In this document: in pieces, positions 35,648-48,020 of the stretch
Layout: each line of letters begins with the position of its first letter
Numbering within the stretch: the stretch's first letter is position 1
From: Beroe forskalii
Taxonomy: Eukaryota > Ctenophora > Nuda > Beroida > Beroidae
Length of the DNA stretch: 64,000 bases
NCBI GenBank assembly: GCA_011033025.1
Contig: WFMF01000016.1
Span: 558,001 to 622,000, forward strand
Reading direction: 5' to 3'
The notes under the pieces: generated by a model
The model's input: only the letters and a program-made list of their open reading frames with translations
Databases searched by the model: none
What the model was told of the DNA's origin: nothing
Translations under genes and position numbers: made by a program

Positions 35648-38600
35648 TTGTTGATGTAGATCAGGGCATTCAAAACAATGTCAATTATCTCAGAGTCTTT
35701 TATACAAATGCTTGTTGTCTTACCAACAAAATGACTGAAATGAAACAACTGTTGTTAAATGATCATTTTGATGTAGTGTGTGTATCTGAGACCCACTTTA
35801 ATGATGAGTTGTCTCCTGCTGAATTTGAGGTTCCTGGATATAACTGTTTTCGTGGAGATAGAGATTTCAAGTTAGACCGAACAATGAATAAGAACTCATT
35901 TAGTGACTGTGGAGGATCTGTGATATATGTCCGACAAAACATTGAAGTCAGTAAAACAGTTCAAGGTCCAGACTCAATTGGGGTATGTTTAGATTGTGAT
36001 ATGGGAAAGGTCATGATTTTGTGTGTATATAGATCACCCTCATTGAATAAGCAACAGGATACCAAACTACTCAATTTCATGAGGACAATTTATGAGGATG
36101 AGGCATATATAGCTAAGTTCTGTTATGGAGACTTCAATCTTTCACACATCTCTTGGGTTTCAGGAACTATTGCAGACAGCCCCAATGATTCTACTAATGC
36201 TTTAGTTCTCAGACAAAAGGGTTATTTAGACATGATTCATGATTTAGGGTTATCATGGTTACTTACAACTGAAATAACTCGACGCCGTTTAAATAAGATC
36301 ACTGGTGTTATGAATGAAAGCCTGCTTGATCAGTTACTTTTTACTGATGATAGCCTTGTGAATGATTTCCAGCTTGGTCCCCACCTTGGTAAAAGTGATC
36401 ATGTGACCCTTAGTACAGAACTTAATGTTTCCCACTCAACAAGATTGGAGTTGAATAAAGCCCAGAATGAAGAAAGAAGAAACTGGTCTAAAGTCACACC
36501 AGAAGAAATCTTAGAATGGTCTCAAGAAGTTAATTGGGATTTTGAGAAAATTGATTCAGAGGAAATTACTGTTAATGATATTTGGAATAGTATAATGAAC
36601 AATTTGAATTATTTATCAGATAAAATTCCGTTGCAATCAAAAACAAAAAATATTGACACCAATTATAACACTCCATGGGTTAACCGTTCTTTGAAAAGAG
36701 CAATAAGATGTAAAAACAAGGCTTGGAAGCAATTTGATATTAGTCCATCCATGAGAAATTGGAATATTGCTCTTGAAAAACAACAAAATTTTGAAAAGTT
36801 GGAATGTGATGCTAGGATGAAATATGAGAAAAGGTTACTAAGAACCTTAAGTATAACTCAAGAGCATTCTTTAAATATCTGAGGTCACGTAACAAAGTCA
36901 AAGATATTATAACAGGCCTGGTAAGATCAGATGGCTCTCGTACTAGCAATGATAAGGAAACTGCAGATTGTTTGGCTGATGCTTTTAGTTCAGTCTTTGT
37001 GGAAGAGCCTCATGGTCCAATGCCAAAAGCTTGTTATAATAATGAAAGTGTTAGCAAATGTGAAGATATAGTTATAAATAATATTGATGTTTATAATGAA
37101 TTAAGCCATCTGAACATTTACAAGAGTTTTGGTCCTGATGGTGTGCATCCAAAACTATTGAAAGCTCTAGCTGAAAATGATAATTTTGTACAAGCTATAA
37201 CTGTTTTGTTTAATAAATGTGCGAAAGAAGCCAAAATCCCTGAGATTTGGAAAGAGGCCCATATAGTTTCACTCCATAAAAAGGATTCAAGAATTGATCC
37301 ATATAACTATAGGCCTGTCTCCTTAACATGTATCTTATGTAAAGTGTATGAAAAATTATTACGAGATCATATTTTGGATAATGTTGAAAAGAATATCTCC
37401 AGTGATCAACATGGTTTTGTTCCTAAAAAGTCTTGTTTGTCAAATCTGTTAGAAACTGTTAATAGTATTGTCAATTTACTTGAAGAAGGTTTACCTGTTG
37501 ATGTATTGTACTTAGACTTCATGAAAGCATTTGATTCAGTGCCCCACTATAGGCTTCTTATTAAATTAGAGAACTATGGAATAAGTGGTAACACATTAGC
37601 AATTATTCAGGACTTTTTGTCTGGCAGAACTATGAAAACTGTTTTGAGGGGAGAGTATTCCGATTCTAAACGTGTTAAATCAGGTGTTCCACAAGGTTCA
37701 GTTCTAGGACCATTATTATTTGTGCTCTTTATTAACGATTTACCAAATGGCATTAAAAGTGTTTCAAAAATTTTTGCAGATGACTTAAAGCTTGTTGCCA
37801 ATGCTGAAAACTCTAAGGTCACTAGTGACGATTTGAAATCATTAGAATGTTGGGAGGAAACCTGGCTATTGAAATTTAATGTTGATAAATGTAAAGTGAT
37901 GCATATTGAATTGAACAATAACCCAAAAAATGAATATGTCTTAGATGGAAAGGTCTTAAATGAAACTTATACAGAAAAGGACTTGGGTATTATGATCAGC
38001 AGTGACTTGCAGTGGGGCTGCAATATTGATAAATGTATAAAGGATGCTAATAGGACTATAGCTTGGATTGGGAGGAATGTTATTGATAAACAACTTGATA
38101 TAATGTTAAATATATATAAAGCTCTTATAAGGCCAAAGCTAGAGTACTGTGTTCAGCTTTGGTGTCCAACTGCTTGCCATGGGAATTGGGGTACCATTCT
38201 AGAATTGGAAGGTATTCAACGTCGTTTCACAAGGTTAATTAATGGCATTGGTACACTTCCCTACAGTGATCGGTTGGACAGACTTAACTTGACAACATTA
38301 GCTGAACGAAGAATAAGGGGAGACCGCATTGAGACATTTAAGATTGTTAGTGGTCAAGTTCTATATGGTCAAAATTTGTTTAAACTAGGTAGAAGCAGAA
38401 GAAATTTATTGACTCCTAGGATTAAAAGTGGCAATTTGTCTAGAGATATTAGTAGAATAAATGATTATTTCATTACAGAAAGAGTAAGACCTTTTTGGAA
38501 TGATTTGCCTAAGTCAGTGAGAGATGTTACTTCGATTGATAATTTTAAAGCTAGTCTGGAAAGCTATAAAAGGAGTGCAAAATGTTTAAGCCCTTGCAAC

Positions 38601-38735
38601 TTTTGGTATGTATCGACACAAGTGTTAGAAAAAATAGAAGGAAACAATTATTTGTCTAACAAGTTGAAGTTTAATCAGTATTTGAGAAATAACTCATTTG
38701 TGGCTAAGAAAAAAGGCATAAATATTCATCCTTAA
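35539..38735 (+). pseudogene. CR1-like ORF2: endonuclease and reverse transcriptase (one frameshift)
   Basis: The APE-type endonuclease spans about 35680-36430 and keeps its catalytic blocks: YTNA, VSETHF, YGDFN and KSDH. The reverse transcriptase part (36972-38735) has SYNYRPVSLT-type block NYRPVSLTC, VLYLDFMKAFDSVPH, GVPQGSVLGPLLF and the active-site FADD. The C-terminal part EKDLGIM, IRPKLEYCVQLWCP, ITERVRPFWNDLP is the CR1 signature. A frame change near 36855 divides the ORF; the RT frame is open upstream from FFKYLRSRNK. Everything needed for target-primed reverse transcription is visible, so the copy is young or the breaks are sequencing errors. Confidence 0.85.
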
Positions 38736-39139
38736 GTATCTTGTTTTCAACTCTTGCATATTGTATTAGACATTTTCTAAATTATTAATTTATTCAATTG
38801 TTAACCTTTTTAAACATTTTCACAGTTTTAATTCAGGCTTGATTTTAACATTGAGCAATGGGCGCCTGTGTTCAAGGGTGTGTTTTTTTATTGAAAGTTA
38901 GTTTTTGTGTTTTTATTGTATTGAATTGTGATGTTTAAATACCATTATTTTTATATTATATTATATTATATTATATTTACCACAGTCGTTCAAACGGAGT
39001 TGATCGATCGACCAATTCCATTCGATCGACCGTCGAACGTTACGGGCGCCTTAATCATATTTATGTTAATTTGACCGATTTCAATTTTAAATTATTTTAA
39101 ATCTATTACTTACTATTACTTCTATTTATTGAAATTGAT

Positions 39140-39801
39140 ATGTTGATCTGGTTTTGTTGCTCCACAATGAAAGAAGCAGTACATGTTATGGACATGTGGG
39201 ATGAGTGGATAAATAGTGAATTGAAGCTATGGCATTGTTCAAGTGCAAAAGAATTAACCGTTAAAAAATGTCAAGCATTTGAAAAGGATGAACTTGCATC
39301 AATGCTTTGCCTAGCATTTGACCACATAGCTGAATTGTACAGTGTTATCCGACAAAATAAAAAAATCGAATGGTGGAGGAGTGTTCTGATATATCATATA
39401 CATAAGAAACCTGAACACAGATGTCTGTTTGCATCAATCAAACCAGTGCGGAGATGGTTGTGTTGCAGCAAAGGCTCATTGATTCACAGGAGCAGCTTCA
39501 ATTTGTTACATCTGCAGTGAAGACGTCAGTCCAGGAAACTGTGAAGGAGGAATTTAAAACATACAGTTCAGTGGACAAGAGGTAACATTGCATCAGTTGT
39601 AAAGAAAGTTGTTGAAGAAGAAGACCGAAGCCGTAACATCATGGTATTTGGGCTTGTAGAGAATGACCAAAAGGATCTCAATGAAGAAATTATGGGTGTC
39701 ATGGAGGTGATTGGAGAAAAGCCCAGAGTCGAAGTGTGCCAGGTAGGGAAGGTTTCAGACAAAGGACCACAGCAAGTAAAAGTGAGTTGTCCAACTCATT
39801 A
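39140..39801 (+). pseudogene. ORF1 remnant of a third LINE type
   Basis: Broken into three frames: one ending 39520, a coiled-coil segment (QRLIDSQEQLQFVTSAVKTS) ending with TAA near 39582, and a piece ending 39801 with DRSRNIMVFGLVENDQKDL, the RRM-like strand of LINE ORF1 proteins. It lies upstream of an endonuclease in the same orientation and is probably part of the same old element. Confidence 0.55.
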
Positions 39802-40015
39802 GATAAATCTCAATGATAGATATTACAATCTTATCAAGTGAATGTTATGCCTACGTGTAGAGGAAACTTTTCTGGCATAAATTCCAATCATATTGGCATA
39901 ACAAGAAGACTGATAATCAGTGCCAAGTCTTTCATTGAATTTTCAGTACAGTTTCAAAATAGTCACACTTAATATGAAACACCCTGTACTTGTACTTTTC
40001 TGATTTAATAATATA

Positions 40016-40182
40016 CGGTAAATACACACTTGGGTGTGTAATTACCACATTAATTCCACGAGCTTGCGAGTGGAATTCATGCAATAAATGCACGAGCTTG
40101 CGAGTGCATTTATTGGAGTAATTGCACGAGCTTGCAAGTGCAATTACGATGGTAATTTACACACCCAAGTGTGTATTTACTG
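40016..40182. mobile_element. Short MITE, TA target duplication
   Basis: 167 bp. Ends CGGTAAATACACACTTGGGT and, inverted, CAGTAAATACACACTTGGGT, flanked by TA. The middle holds three copies of CACGAGCTTGCRAGTG and reads as a near-palindrome. It separates the ORF1 remnant from the endonuclease. Confidence 0.85.
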
Positions 40183-40188
40183 TATTAT

Positions 40189-41130
40189 TACCCTGCCATA
40201 TACGCATCAATCAAAGTATACGGTTTGAAACTTACAAAATGTCATCTCACAGTGAAATGGCTCTTCAAAAGTTTATATATGATCAAAAAATAAGCCTTGT
40301 AGCTGTTCAGGAGACTGGAAAATGGGAACCTACTACGGGATTCTTCTCCAAACAAAAGATAATTCAGAACAAATCTTCAAATACCCAATCAGGTGTGGCA
40401 ATCATTGCAGATTTAAGCCTCAATCCAGAACATCTTGATACCATAGAGGATGATTCAGTTGATGCAGTTTGGTGTCAGATCAGATTGAAGAATAGGAGGA
40501 TTATTATAGGCTCAGTATACACCAAACCAACAAACTGTACGGATGGGCTAGAAAAACTTTTACATCACATACAAGAGGTGCAAGCCTATGGCTTGACACA
40601 CAACTTCAGCTCAATGGTTGTATATGGGGACTTCAATGCTCGGAATGTGGAATGGGGTGATCATGCTACCAACAAACGGGGGGAGGTCCTGCACAAATAT
40701 GTGGAAGAAGTAAATTTAACAGTTTGCTCACCTTTTGACCATACCTTTACTTGTACAAATGGGGGCAGTGTTATTGATCTGGCCCTTGCCTCTGGCCCAA
40801 TAATTAACCAATTTGGTCTTCAATGGATTGAAAAGGAGGTAGAACTTTTCACAGGAGCACCAAACCGAGGCCACTACCCAGTTTTGCAACAAGTTGGTGG
40901 TACAATTTGTTGGACTTCCAACGTTCAATTAAATAGTGTTTCTTATTATGAAACAGGCTCTGGCAGCCAATCTATGGCCCTGTCTCAATCGTTATTTGTA
41001 CCTCAATGTGATTACTCAGTTTAATGAGCATAAATTAATGATAAACAAACTTTCAAATTTGCTTTTTGGATATCAGACGGTGATCAGACTATTTGAAGAC
41101 AGACAAGGTACAACAGCTCAAATTTTACAG
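40189..41130 (+). pseudogene. APE-type endonuclease remnant of the third LINE
   Basis: The open frame to 41024 includes KISLVAVQETG, RRIIIGSVYTKP, MVVYGDFNARNVEWG and GSVIDLALAS, then GHYPVLQQ near the end, the order expected for a LINE endonuclease. The canonical SDH is replaced by RGHYP, so the copy is likely inactive. A second frame (40936-41133, ALAANLWPCLNRY) continues the downstream part. Translation upstream of about 40189 runs into the MITE and is not part of the protein. Confidence 0.7.
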
Positions 41131-42281
41131 TAAGATTGTAACAATATCCAGATCTGTGATTCTTCAAACACAAGGAAACATTATTATACAGGATATGATT
41201 GGAAAAACATCGCACTTCCCGATCAAAAACAGCTGTAGTCTCACGTTGAGACTGCTTTGAAGATGAGAAACTTCTTGATCGAATTAAAGCTCATTTCTCT
41301 CATATTTTGTCCTTGGCAGTAAAGTCGAGTGTTTCAACAAGCAAAGTACTTATACTTGATCTACTCTGGAGTAGAGAGTTTGTGTTAAGGCGGAATCACT
41401 ATACCTCAGGTCCTCTGTCGCCCTGTCTCTAATTCGTGAGTACCTTTCAGCGGATGAATCGTCCCATGCTCGAGGACTATCTGTCTCTGACAACGCGCTG
41501 AGTTGCGCGCAAGGTCCAGCGTCTCCTACTGCCCTCTGATTGGTCCATGTTACGTCACGCGCTGGACACGTGCGCGGCAGCTCGAAGAGTCACCAAGCAG
41601 TCCGCCAATTTCTAATACGCGGAGTATAGTCAGGATTAGAAACACTGAATAACGTACATACTACGTTGGTATCATTCATATTATGATATTACACCTTCTC
41701 GCTTTAATAATTACTGCAGAAGGGATATGCGTAGTCTATCTACTTCCCTCATAATATCCAGCATATATCCAGAATTCCATGGACCATGCTAGCAACCAGA
41801 GCAACCCAACTTGTTACTTTTTCGGAGGATTGTAAGCTGAGCTTACAATCCTGAGGCCTCTAGCAATCCTGGTTGCGATCCTGGTTGCAGCTGATTAGAT
41901 TATTGTGAGGGTGAGCTGTAGTAAACACTGCTGCTGAGAGCAGCAACTTGCAAGCTCTCTAAAGCGGTGGTTGCACTCCAGTCGGCATGATCTGATCGAA
42001 GTTTTAACTTTTAAGGAGTGGACTTAATTTTAACAAAAACAAAATCCAATTAGAAATAAAACCAGGAGTATATCTAATATTCAGATTCAAGATACAGCGA
42101 CACATAGACAATATTAAATTATGATTAATATTCAGCCTGAAATTTGTTTTTTTCGAACTCCTGTGTATGAGTAAAGGTGACGTTTTGACTCGCTTATCAA
42201 ACAAAAAATCTGTGCTTCCATTTTTTTTAGGATAGCAATATATCAAACGACAGCCTTTTAGCTGATTATATTTGTTAGTTA

Positions 42282-42718
42282 CTGTAAAGCCATTAATTTT
42301 CGCGAGGCATTAATTTTCGCGAATTTATTTGGAAAAGAAAATCCGCGAAAATATCAGACGTGAAGTTAATTTTCAATTTTGGAGATAAATTTTGGAGTGT
42401 CTCATTAGAAACATTAAGCCCTCAACTTAGATCGCAGTATCGTTTACAAATGACATGCTGTAATGTCTGACAAACAGAGACACACTTAAGTAAACATAGA
42501 CGAACAAGACACCTCATTACTGGGCTTTTGCCTTTATAAGTTTGTACAATCACCGGCTATCAACGTGTACAGCAATTAGCGAAAATGATAAATGGCCACG
42601 TACAAGCACTGGTTTATTTTTAAGGAATATTGAAATGCGTGAAAATTAAAACCGTGAAATTAGTCTGTTTTTAAAGAAACGCGAAAAATAGCACCCGCGA
42701 AAATATATGGCTTTACAG
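42282..42718. mobile_element. MITE with CTGTAAAGCC ends, TA target duplication
   Basis: 437 bp. Left end CTGTAAAGCCATTAATTTTC, right end inverted CTGTAAAGCCATATATTTTC, each next to TA. The inner part repeats the words TTTTCGCGA and CGCGAAAA. Confidence 0.85.
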
Positions 42719-42881
42719 TATTAAGTTATAAGCCTGACACACAATTGATCTTTGAAACATGAACATTTACTTTTACAATTCATCAATTGGTTGAGTAAAA
42801 GAATAGTGAGCAGTGAGTAAGTGATTCAAATTTTGTCTGTCAGGTGGAAATAATTATGAATTACATAATGTGTATGTAGCC

Positions 42882-43765
42882 AGGGGGGGTTCAACAGTAA
42901 GTGGGAGGACGGCATCACCCTATCTGGTCAAGAATCCCAACCACCCACCCACCCACCAGATATCGGCATGCCTGTAACTGGTCAAACTGAACTGAAAATT
43001 AGACCCACCCCTACAAGTTACAGAAAGTGTTTCTGGGACCACAAATTGGTAGCAAATAACGACCCTTTATTTCATATAATCATAGTTCCTCACCCTTATC
43101 CAATATATAGTCAAGTCTCACTCTTAATTAAGAAATTCCTTTTTAGGGAAAAACTCAATTTCATGTCCAAAATTGCTACAGATTTTACTATTTTAAAAAC
43201 ACAAGTGAATCGTACCATACAACTGCCTAGATATCTAGATAGAACTATCTAGACTGGGTGCAATGGGTAGGTATTGGCCGACTTAGTGACGTGGCCTTCC
43301 ACCCTTTTTTTACTAACTACTAACCAACTTGAAACTTGCAGTCTTATCTCCATAGTAACATTTATGTCACGTGACTTCTTCAAAGAATTGTGTCAAATCA
43401 TTGGCATATATATGATCGCTATTAGAAATCAGCTGGTTACGTCATCTTTTATAGCATGTAATAGTCCGTAATGACGTCACATACCAATTTAAAGTTAAGA
43501 TTCCTGATTCATAATTAAATTAACTTGCGAGCGCTAAGGGCAACCGAAACATCCAGTTTCACCATCCAAAATTTCTGGAAATGGGCATTTTTTGACAAAT
43601 TTTTCGCAACTTTCGTAGCAAATTGAGTGGATTTACTGCATTTGACCCTTAAATTTATATCATTTACCGTCTGCCGCTATCTGGTCGCTAGTTCGAAGGA
43701 CCCACCCACCCCCCATGCCCTTAAGTGTGATGCCGTCCATGCCACTTACTGCTGAACCTCCCCCG
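42882..43765. mobile_element. G-run-ended MITE with 8-bp target duplication (copy A)
   Basis: 884 bp. Left end AGGGGGGGTTCAACAGTAAG and right end inverted CGGGGGAGGTTCAGCAGTAA are flanked by the identical 8-mer ATGTAGCC. The next inner block GGACGGCATCAC is also inverted at the other end. An 8-bp duplication suggests a hAT-type origin. Confidence 0.8.
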
Positions 43766-43889
43766 ATGTAGCCTACTCGGGGCTTCTGAATCAAAAAATT
43801 AGAGATTTTTTGAATGAAACACGCTGTTTAAATCTCGGATATTTTCTTGCTCAAATGAAGGAAAACCCTGCAAAATTATACATTTTTAG

Positions 43890-44045
43890 CAAATTGCGGG
43901 GGCTTCGCCCCTAGACCCTACCAGGGGCTCTGCCCCTGGACCCCGATGGGGCTGCGCCCCAGACCCCTGCTACAGCTTCGCTCGGCCAGCGGCACCTCGC
44001 TCGCAACCAAAAGCTAACGTGCTCGCTTCGCTCGCACAGGATTGG
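43890..44045. repeat. GC-rich hairpin repeat
   Basis: Successive GGGGCTTCGCCCC, AGGGGCTCTGCCCCT and GGGGCTGCGCCCC hairpins followed by GCTTCGCTCG words. Probably one end of a dispersed element. Confidence 0.6.
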
Positions 44046-44073
44046 CAACCAGCCTAACCTTTATTCCAACCGG

Positions 44074-44602
44074 GACTCTCTGTATTCACAGAAGCCCGAA
44101 AAAAATTCACTAAAAGATCAACACCCAATAATAAAGCTCAGTTTGATTTAGAAAAAGATAAATTTAAAGCTGATCTAATCAGGGCCAAAAATAATTGGAT
44201 AAGAAGCAGAACAGCAGCAATGAACATCAAGGATACCTCTGCATTTTGGAAAAAATACAAGAGAATCTTTGGGTCCAAGCAAGACAACCAAATTGGTAAC
44301 TTGGTGGACAGTAATAAACTAGTCACCTCAGATGCTGAGAAAGAACATCTGCTGTACAGAACTTATTTTACAGGAGAACACCTGCTTGGCCAGGATTCAG
44401 ATGAACAACATACTGACCGCATATTAGAAGAGTACTCTGTGATAAGGCAAGAATTGGAGAAAAGGGAAAGTGATGATGATATAAATTCTCCAAGATCTGG
44501 ACCAAGTTGCTTGAATTCTGATATTACAATCCAAGAAATTATGGCTGCAATTGGTAAACAGCAAGTAGAAGACAAATGTACTGATTTCAACAACATCCAC
44601 CC
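44074..44602 (+). pseudogene. Third LINE ORF2, part between endonuclease and RT
   Basis: Reads EARKKFTKRSTPNNKAQFDL, KNNWIRSRTAAMN, AFWKKYKRIFG: the basic linker and Trp/Lys-rich segment that precedes RT in LINE ORF2 proteins. It is interrupted by the element starting at 44603 and resumes at 45156. Confidence 0.65.
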
Positions 44603-45147
44603 GGGGGGGGATCATGGATTAAGTGCAAGACACGAGGGATACTAAGTGATTTTTTGCCCAATTTTGAAATACCACCCACCACCCCTTCAGATAATCCCAT
44701 GAACTAAGTGATATTTGGCACTATTTGTAGTGACCCACCCCAAAATTAGCATAAAAACCTATCCAAGCGGCAGATTGTCCCCTGTACTAACTGATATTTG
44801 TCACTATTTGAAGGTACCCACCCCTAAATGAGCATAAAACGCTGCAGATTGTCCCATGTACTAACTGAAATTTGTCATGTTTTGTAGGGACCCACCCCAA
44901 AATGAGCAGTTTGTCCCGTGTACTAACTGAAATTTAATACAATTTGTGGGGACCCACCCCAAAATTATGACGTCATCTGGCAAAAAAGTGCCCAAATATG
45001 GAAAAATATGCTATTTGGACTAAGTGATTATGATTTTCCCATAAGGTGACCACCTCAGTTAGTACAGTGGACTAAGTGATTTCGCCAAGGGCCAAACACC
45101 ACCCACCCCGGCCTCGTGTCTTGCACTTAGTCCCTGATCCCCCCCCG
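44603..45147. mobile_element. G-run-ended MITE with 8-bp target duplication (copy B)
   Basis: 545 bp. Left end GGGGGGGGATCATGGATTAA and right end inverted CGGGGGGGGATCAGGGACTA share AAGTGCAAGACACGAGG, and the 8-mer ATCCACCC is duplicated at 44595-44602 and 45148-45155. The inside consists of repeated ACCCACCCC and TGTACTAACTGA words. Same family type as 42882-43765. Confidence 0.85.
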
Positions 45148-45155
45148 ATCCACCC

Positions 45156-45367
45156 ATTAATCTTGAAGAATCTAACTCCATCTGCAACCAATGTCCTAGT
45201 GTCTATTTTTAATTGGTCTCTAAGTAATCAACAATGGCTCTGGGATTTATCATTGGTTACATTCATTAGAAAACAGAGTAAAGCAACATACACAAAGGCA
45301 GGGTCTTATAGACCCTTATCAGTAGCCTCATACTTTGGAAAGGTAATGGAAAGGATCCTAATTTTTG
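45156..45367 (+). pseudogene. Third LINE ORF2, start of the RT domain
   Basis: Reads SATNVLVSIFNWSLSNQQW, then SYRPLSVASYFGKVMERIL, an RT block 1-2 motif. Cut by the L2-like insertion, and the RT continues at 48021. Confidence 0.65.
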
Positions 45368-48012
45368 TACAGAGTTTGAAGACTACATGAACAGCTTAGT
45401 CCATCGACCTGGAAAGCCATTAATAGCAGGTGACTTTAACATTCACTTGGAGAGACCTGAGCACCCTGATACAAAGAGGTTTCTCACAGTCATTGAAACC
45501 TTTGGCCTTGTTCAGCATGTTCAAGAACCGACTCATATTTGTGGTGGTATATTGGACATAGTGTTAACTGGCTCAAATGTTTGTGACAAAATAAATCTTG
45601 AAAATATGCAAGTGATTCCAACATGTACAACTTCTGACCATTTCCTTGTTTCCTTTTCATGTGTATTTGCCCACTGTAACTCAACCACCCTCAAATCATG
45701 TTTAACCAGAGATATCAAAAATATGGACTTGGATGGATTCAAGAATGATATTGTCAACTCAAGTGCCAGCAACCCTGAAACATTCACTAACCTTGATAAT
45801 GCTGTTGACCTTTATAACTCAGAACTATCTGCACTTCTAGACAAATATGCTCCAGAAAAAGAAATCAAAATTAATGCTGACAAAAGTGAATGGTTTGATT
45901 CTAAATGTAAAGAAGCTAGAAGACTACGCAGAAGAGCTGAGAGAAAACATCAAAAGTTGAAGACATCTGCGTCAAGGAAAGAATGGGTTGAAGCCTCAAA
46001 ACATGCAGCTAATGTTATCAATCTGGCTAGAGACAGGTACTACAAAAAACAGCTTGATATAAGTGGGCAGGACAAAAAGAAATCATATTCTATTGTAAAT
46101 CCTCATGGACCGAAACCTACCTAAGTCTTTCCAACCATTTCATAAATCTGATAATGTTGTAGCAGCAGAAATGAAAGAATTTTTCCTGTCTAAAGTGAAG
46201 GTTATATATGATGGCATAGAGAAAGCAAAAATAGATGAGGAACCAGCTCCTTTCAGTACAAAGGGATTTGAGGGAGTGTCCTGGACTGAGTTTGAGACAG
46301 TCACAGTGGACGATCTTAAACACATAATTAGCTCTCTGAACCTCAAATATTGTGAAAGTGACCCAGTGCCCAGTAAGCTCTTTGTAGAATGCTTTGATGA
46401 GCTCAAAGAGATAGTTCTGTATGTTGTTAATGAATCATTGAAGTCTGGACAATTTCCTCAAGCTCTGAAGGATGCATATGTCAGGCCATCAATTAAAGAC
46501 CATCATTCTAATGTCAATGACTATAATAAAAACTATAGGCCTATTAGTAACCTCCCTTTTCTGTCTAAGATACTTGAGAAAGCAGTACTAGAGCAACTCA
46601 ACAAACATCTTGCCAGGAATAACCTTCATGCTACTCACCAGAGTGGCTACAGGAATAACCACAGCTGTGAGACAGCCACTCTTACAGTTTACAATGACCT
46701 GTTATGCATAAGTGACACCAAGAAAAAGGTTATTCTGTTGCTGTTAGATCTCTCTGCAGCATTTGACACTGTCAACCATAGTCAACTACTTGATAAGCTG
46801 AGTTGCAAATTTGGCATCAAAGGAAATGTTCTTCAGTGGTTTTGTTCATACCTTGAAAACAGGTCTTTCACTATTACCATAAACAGAGACAAGTCCAGCA
46901 AGGCATTTGTTAGTATTGGAGTTCCTCAGGGCTCAATTCTTGGTCCCATACTGTTCATTTTGTTCACCAAAGAGATTGAATTTATAGCCAAGAAACATGG
47001 ATTTGCCATACACATGTATGCTGATGACACCCAGCTATATATTGAGTTTAATCCCGCTCCTAAATGATATTCAAGACTTGGAGGAGAAGATTGTTGCCTG
47101 CTTAAAAGATATTAGGGACTGGATGCTCCTAAACCACCTACAGCTTAATACAGACAAAACCAAGGCTCTGGTGATAGCAAAAAGAGATGAATTGGATATT
47201 GATGGCCTGAAAATCAACCCAGAAGAACTGGTTGATGCTGTTCCAGTTGCCAAAAGCCTTGGAATTATTTTTGATGAGCACCTTACCTTTGGAGATCAAA
47301 TTGACAGTGTAATTCGATCCAGCTATATAAATCTTCGCAATCTTCGTGCAATAGCATCTAAGCTGAATTTCAATATGAAGAAGCAACTGATACACTGTTT
47401 GATATTCTCTAAAATTGATTACTGCAATGGACTATATGTAGGTCTCCCTGACTATGTAATCAAAAAACTTCAAAAACTTCACAATGCATGTGTTAGATTT
47501 TTGTTTGGCAGAAGGATTGGTTACAGAGATCACATTACTCCATTTCTCAAGGAAGCCCATTTTCTCCCAGTGCAACAACGTATTGACTATAAAATAGCAC
47601 TTTTAACATTTAAATGTGTGAACAATTTAGCACCAATATATCTTCAGAACCTCTTGAGTATGAGGCAGGAATTGAGTTTTTCATTAAGAAACGAAGATGA
47701 TTATTTCTTGCTAAATAGACCTAATGTCCCTAACTATAAGGTAACTGAAAGGGCTTTCAGTTTTGCTGCCCCTAATGTCTGGAATAATCTTCCCTATGAT
47801 ATACGTTCTAGTAGTGATATTTATGATTTTAAGAGAAAACTAAAGACTCATTTCTTTAATGTTGCCTTTTCATGTTAAGTTTTCACTTTAAATTATTGCC
47901 ACAATGAAATATGAGTCGCTTTTGATGGTGAGAACTTTTCTTTTGATATTGCATCTTAAGTTTTGAATCTCTAAGAGCTTTATTATTATTATTATTATTA
48001 AAGCGATTTATA
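45368..48012 (+). mobile_element. L2-like LINE, 5'-truncated, 8-bp target duplication
   Basis: Inserted in the third LINE's RT. AATTTTTG occurs at 45360-45367 and 48013-48020, consistent with a target duplication. The 5' end is cut inside the endonuclease and the 3' end has a (TTA)n run. The host LINE frame is open on both sides. Confidence 0.75.
45387..47878 (+). pseudogene. L2-like ORF2 (partial endonuclease, RT, C-terminus; two frameshifts)
   Basis: Three overlapping frames: 45387-46124 (endonuclease end, AGDFNIHLE and TSDHFLVSF), 46105-47067 (RT: NYRPISNLPFLSKILEK, LLLLDLSAAFDTVNH, GVPQGSILGPILF, MYADDTQLYI), and 46997-47878 (SLGIIFDEHLTF, DYCNGLYVGLP, HITPFLKEAHFLPVQQRIDY, FAAPNVWNNLP). 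The last blocks are typical of the L2 group. One-base shifts at about 46110 and 47060 inactivate it. Confidence 0.8.
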
Positions 48013-48020
48013 AATTTTTG

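Larger units (their letters stand above)
34351..38979 (+). mobile_element. CR1-like LINE, near full length
   Basis: Boundaries come from comparison with the uninterrupted body copy: AGCTTAAAA ends at 34350 and CACAGTCGTTCAAA resumes at 38981. The element has a short 5' leader, ORF1, ORF2 with endonuclease and reverse transcriptase, a 3' region and an (ATATT)n tail. Two single-base frame changes are the only coding damage I see. Confidence 0.8.
34003..39051. mobile_element. TA-flanked TIR element carrying a CR1-like LINE
   Basis: Terminal inverted repeats of about 70 bp start AGGCGCCCGTAACGTTCG, continue with CGGTCGATCGAATGGAATTG, and are flanked by TA on both sides (34001-34002 and 39052-39053), so the end type is Tc1/mariner-like or similar. 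Inside the left end the element is partly duplicated: body 34061-34165, a head-to-head junction of inner repeat ends at 34166-34245, and a second body copy 34246-34350. The LINE interrupts the second copy. No transposase is present. Confidence 0.8.
41131..44060. other. Non-LINE sequence interrupting the third LINE
   Basis: The LINE frame stops at about 41130 and resumes at about 44070 with little protein missing, so most of this is inserted DNA. It contains two inverted-repeat elements and a GC-rich repeat listed separately, plus a perfect 25-base palindrome (arm GGATTGTAAGCT) at 41826-41850. No gene is seen. Confidence 0.5.
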
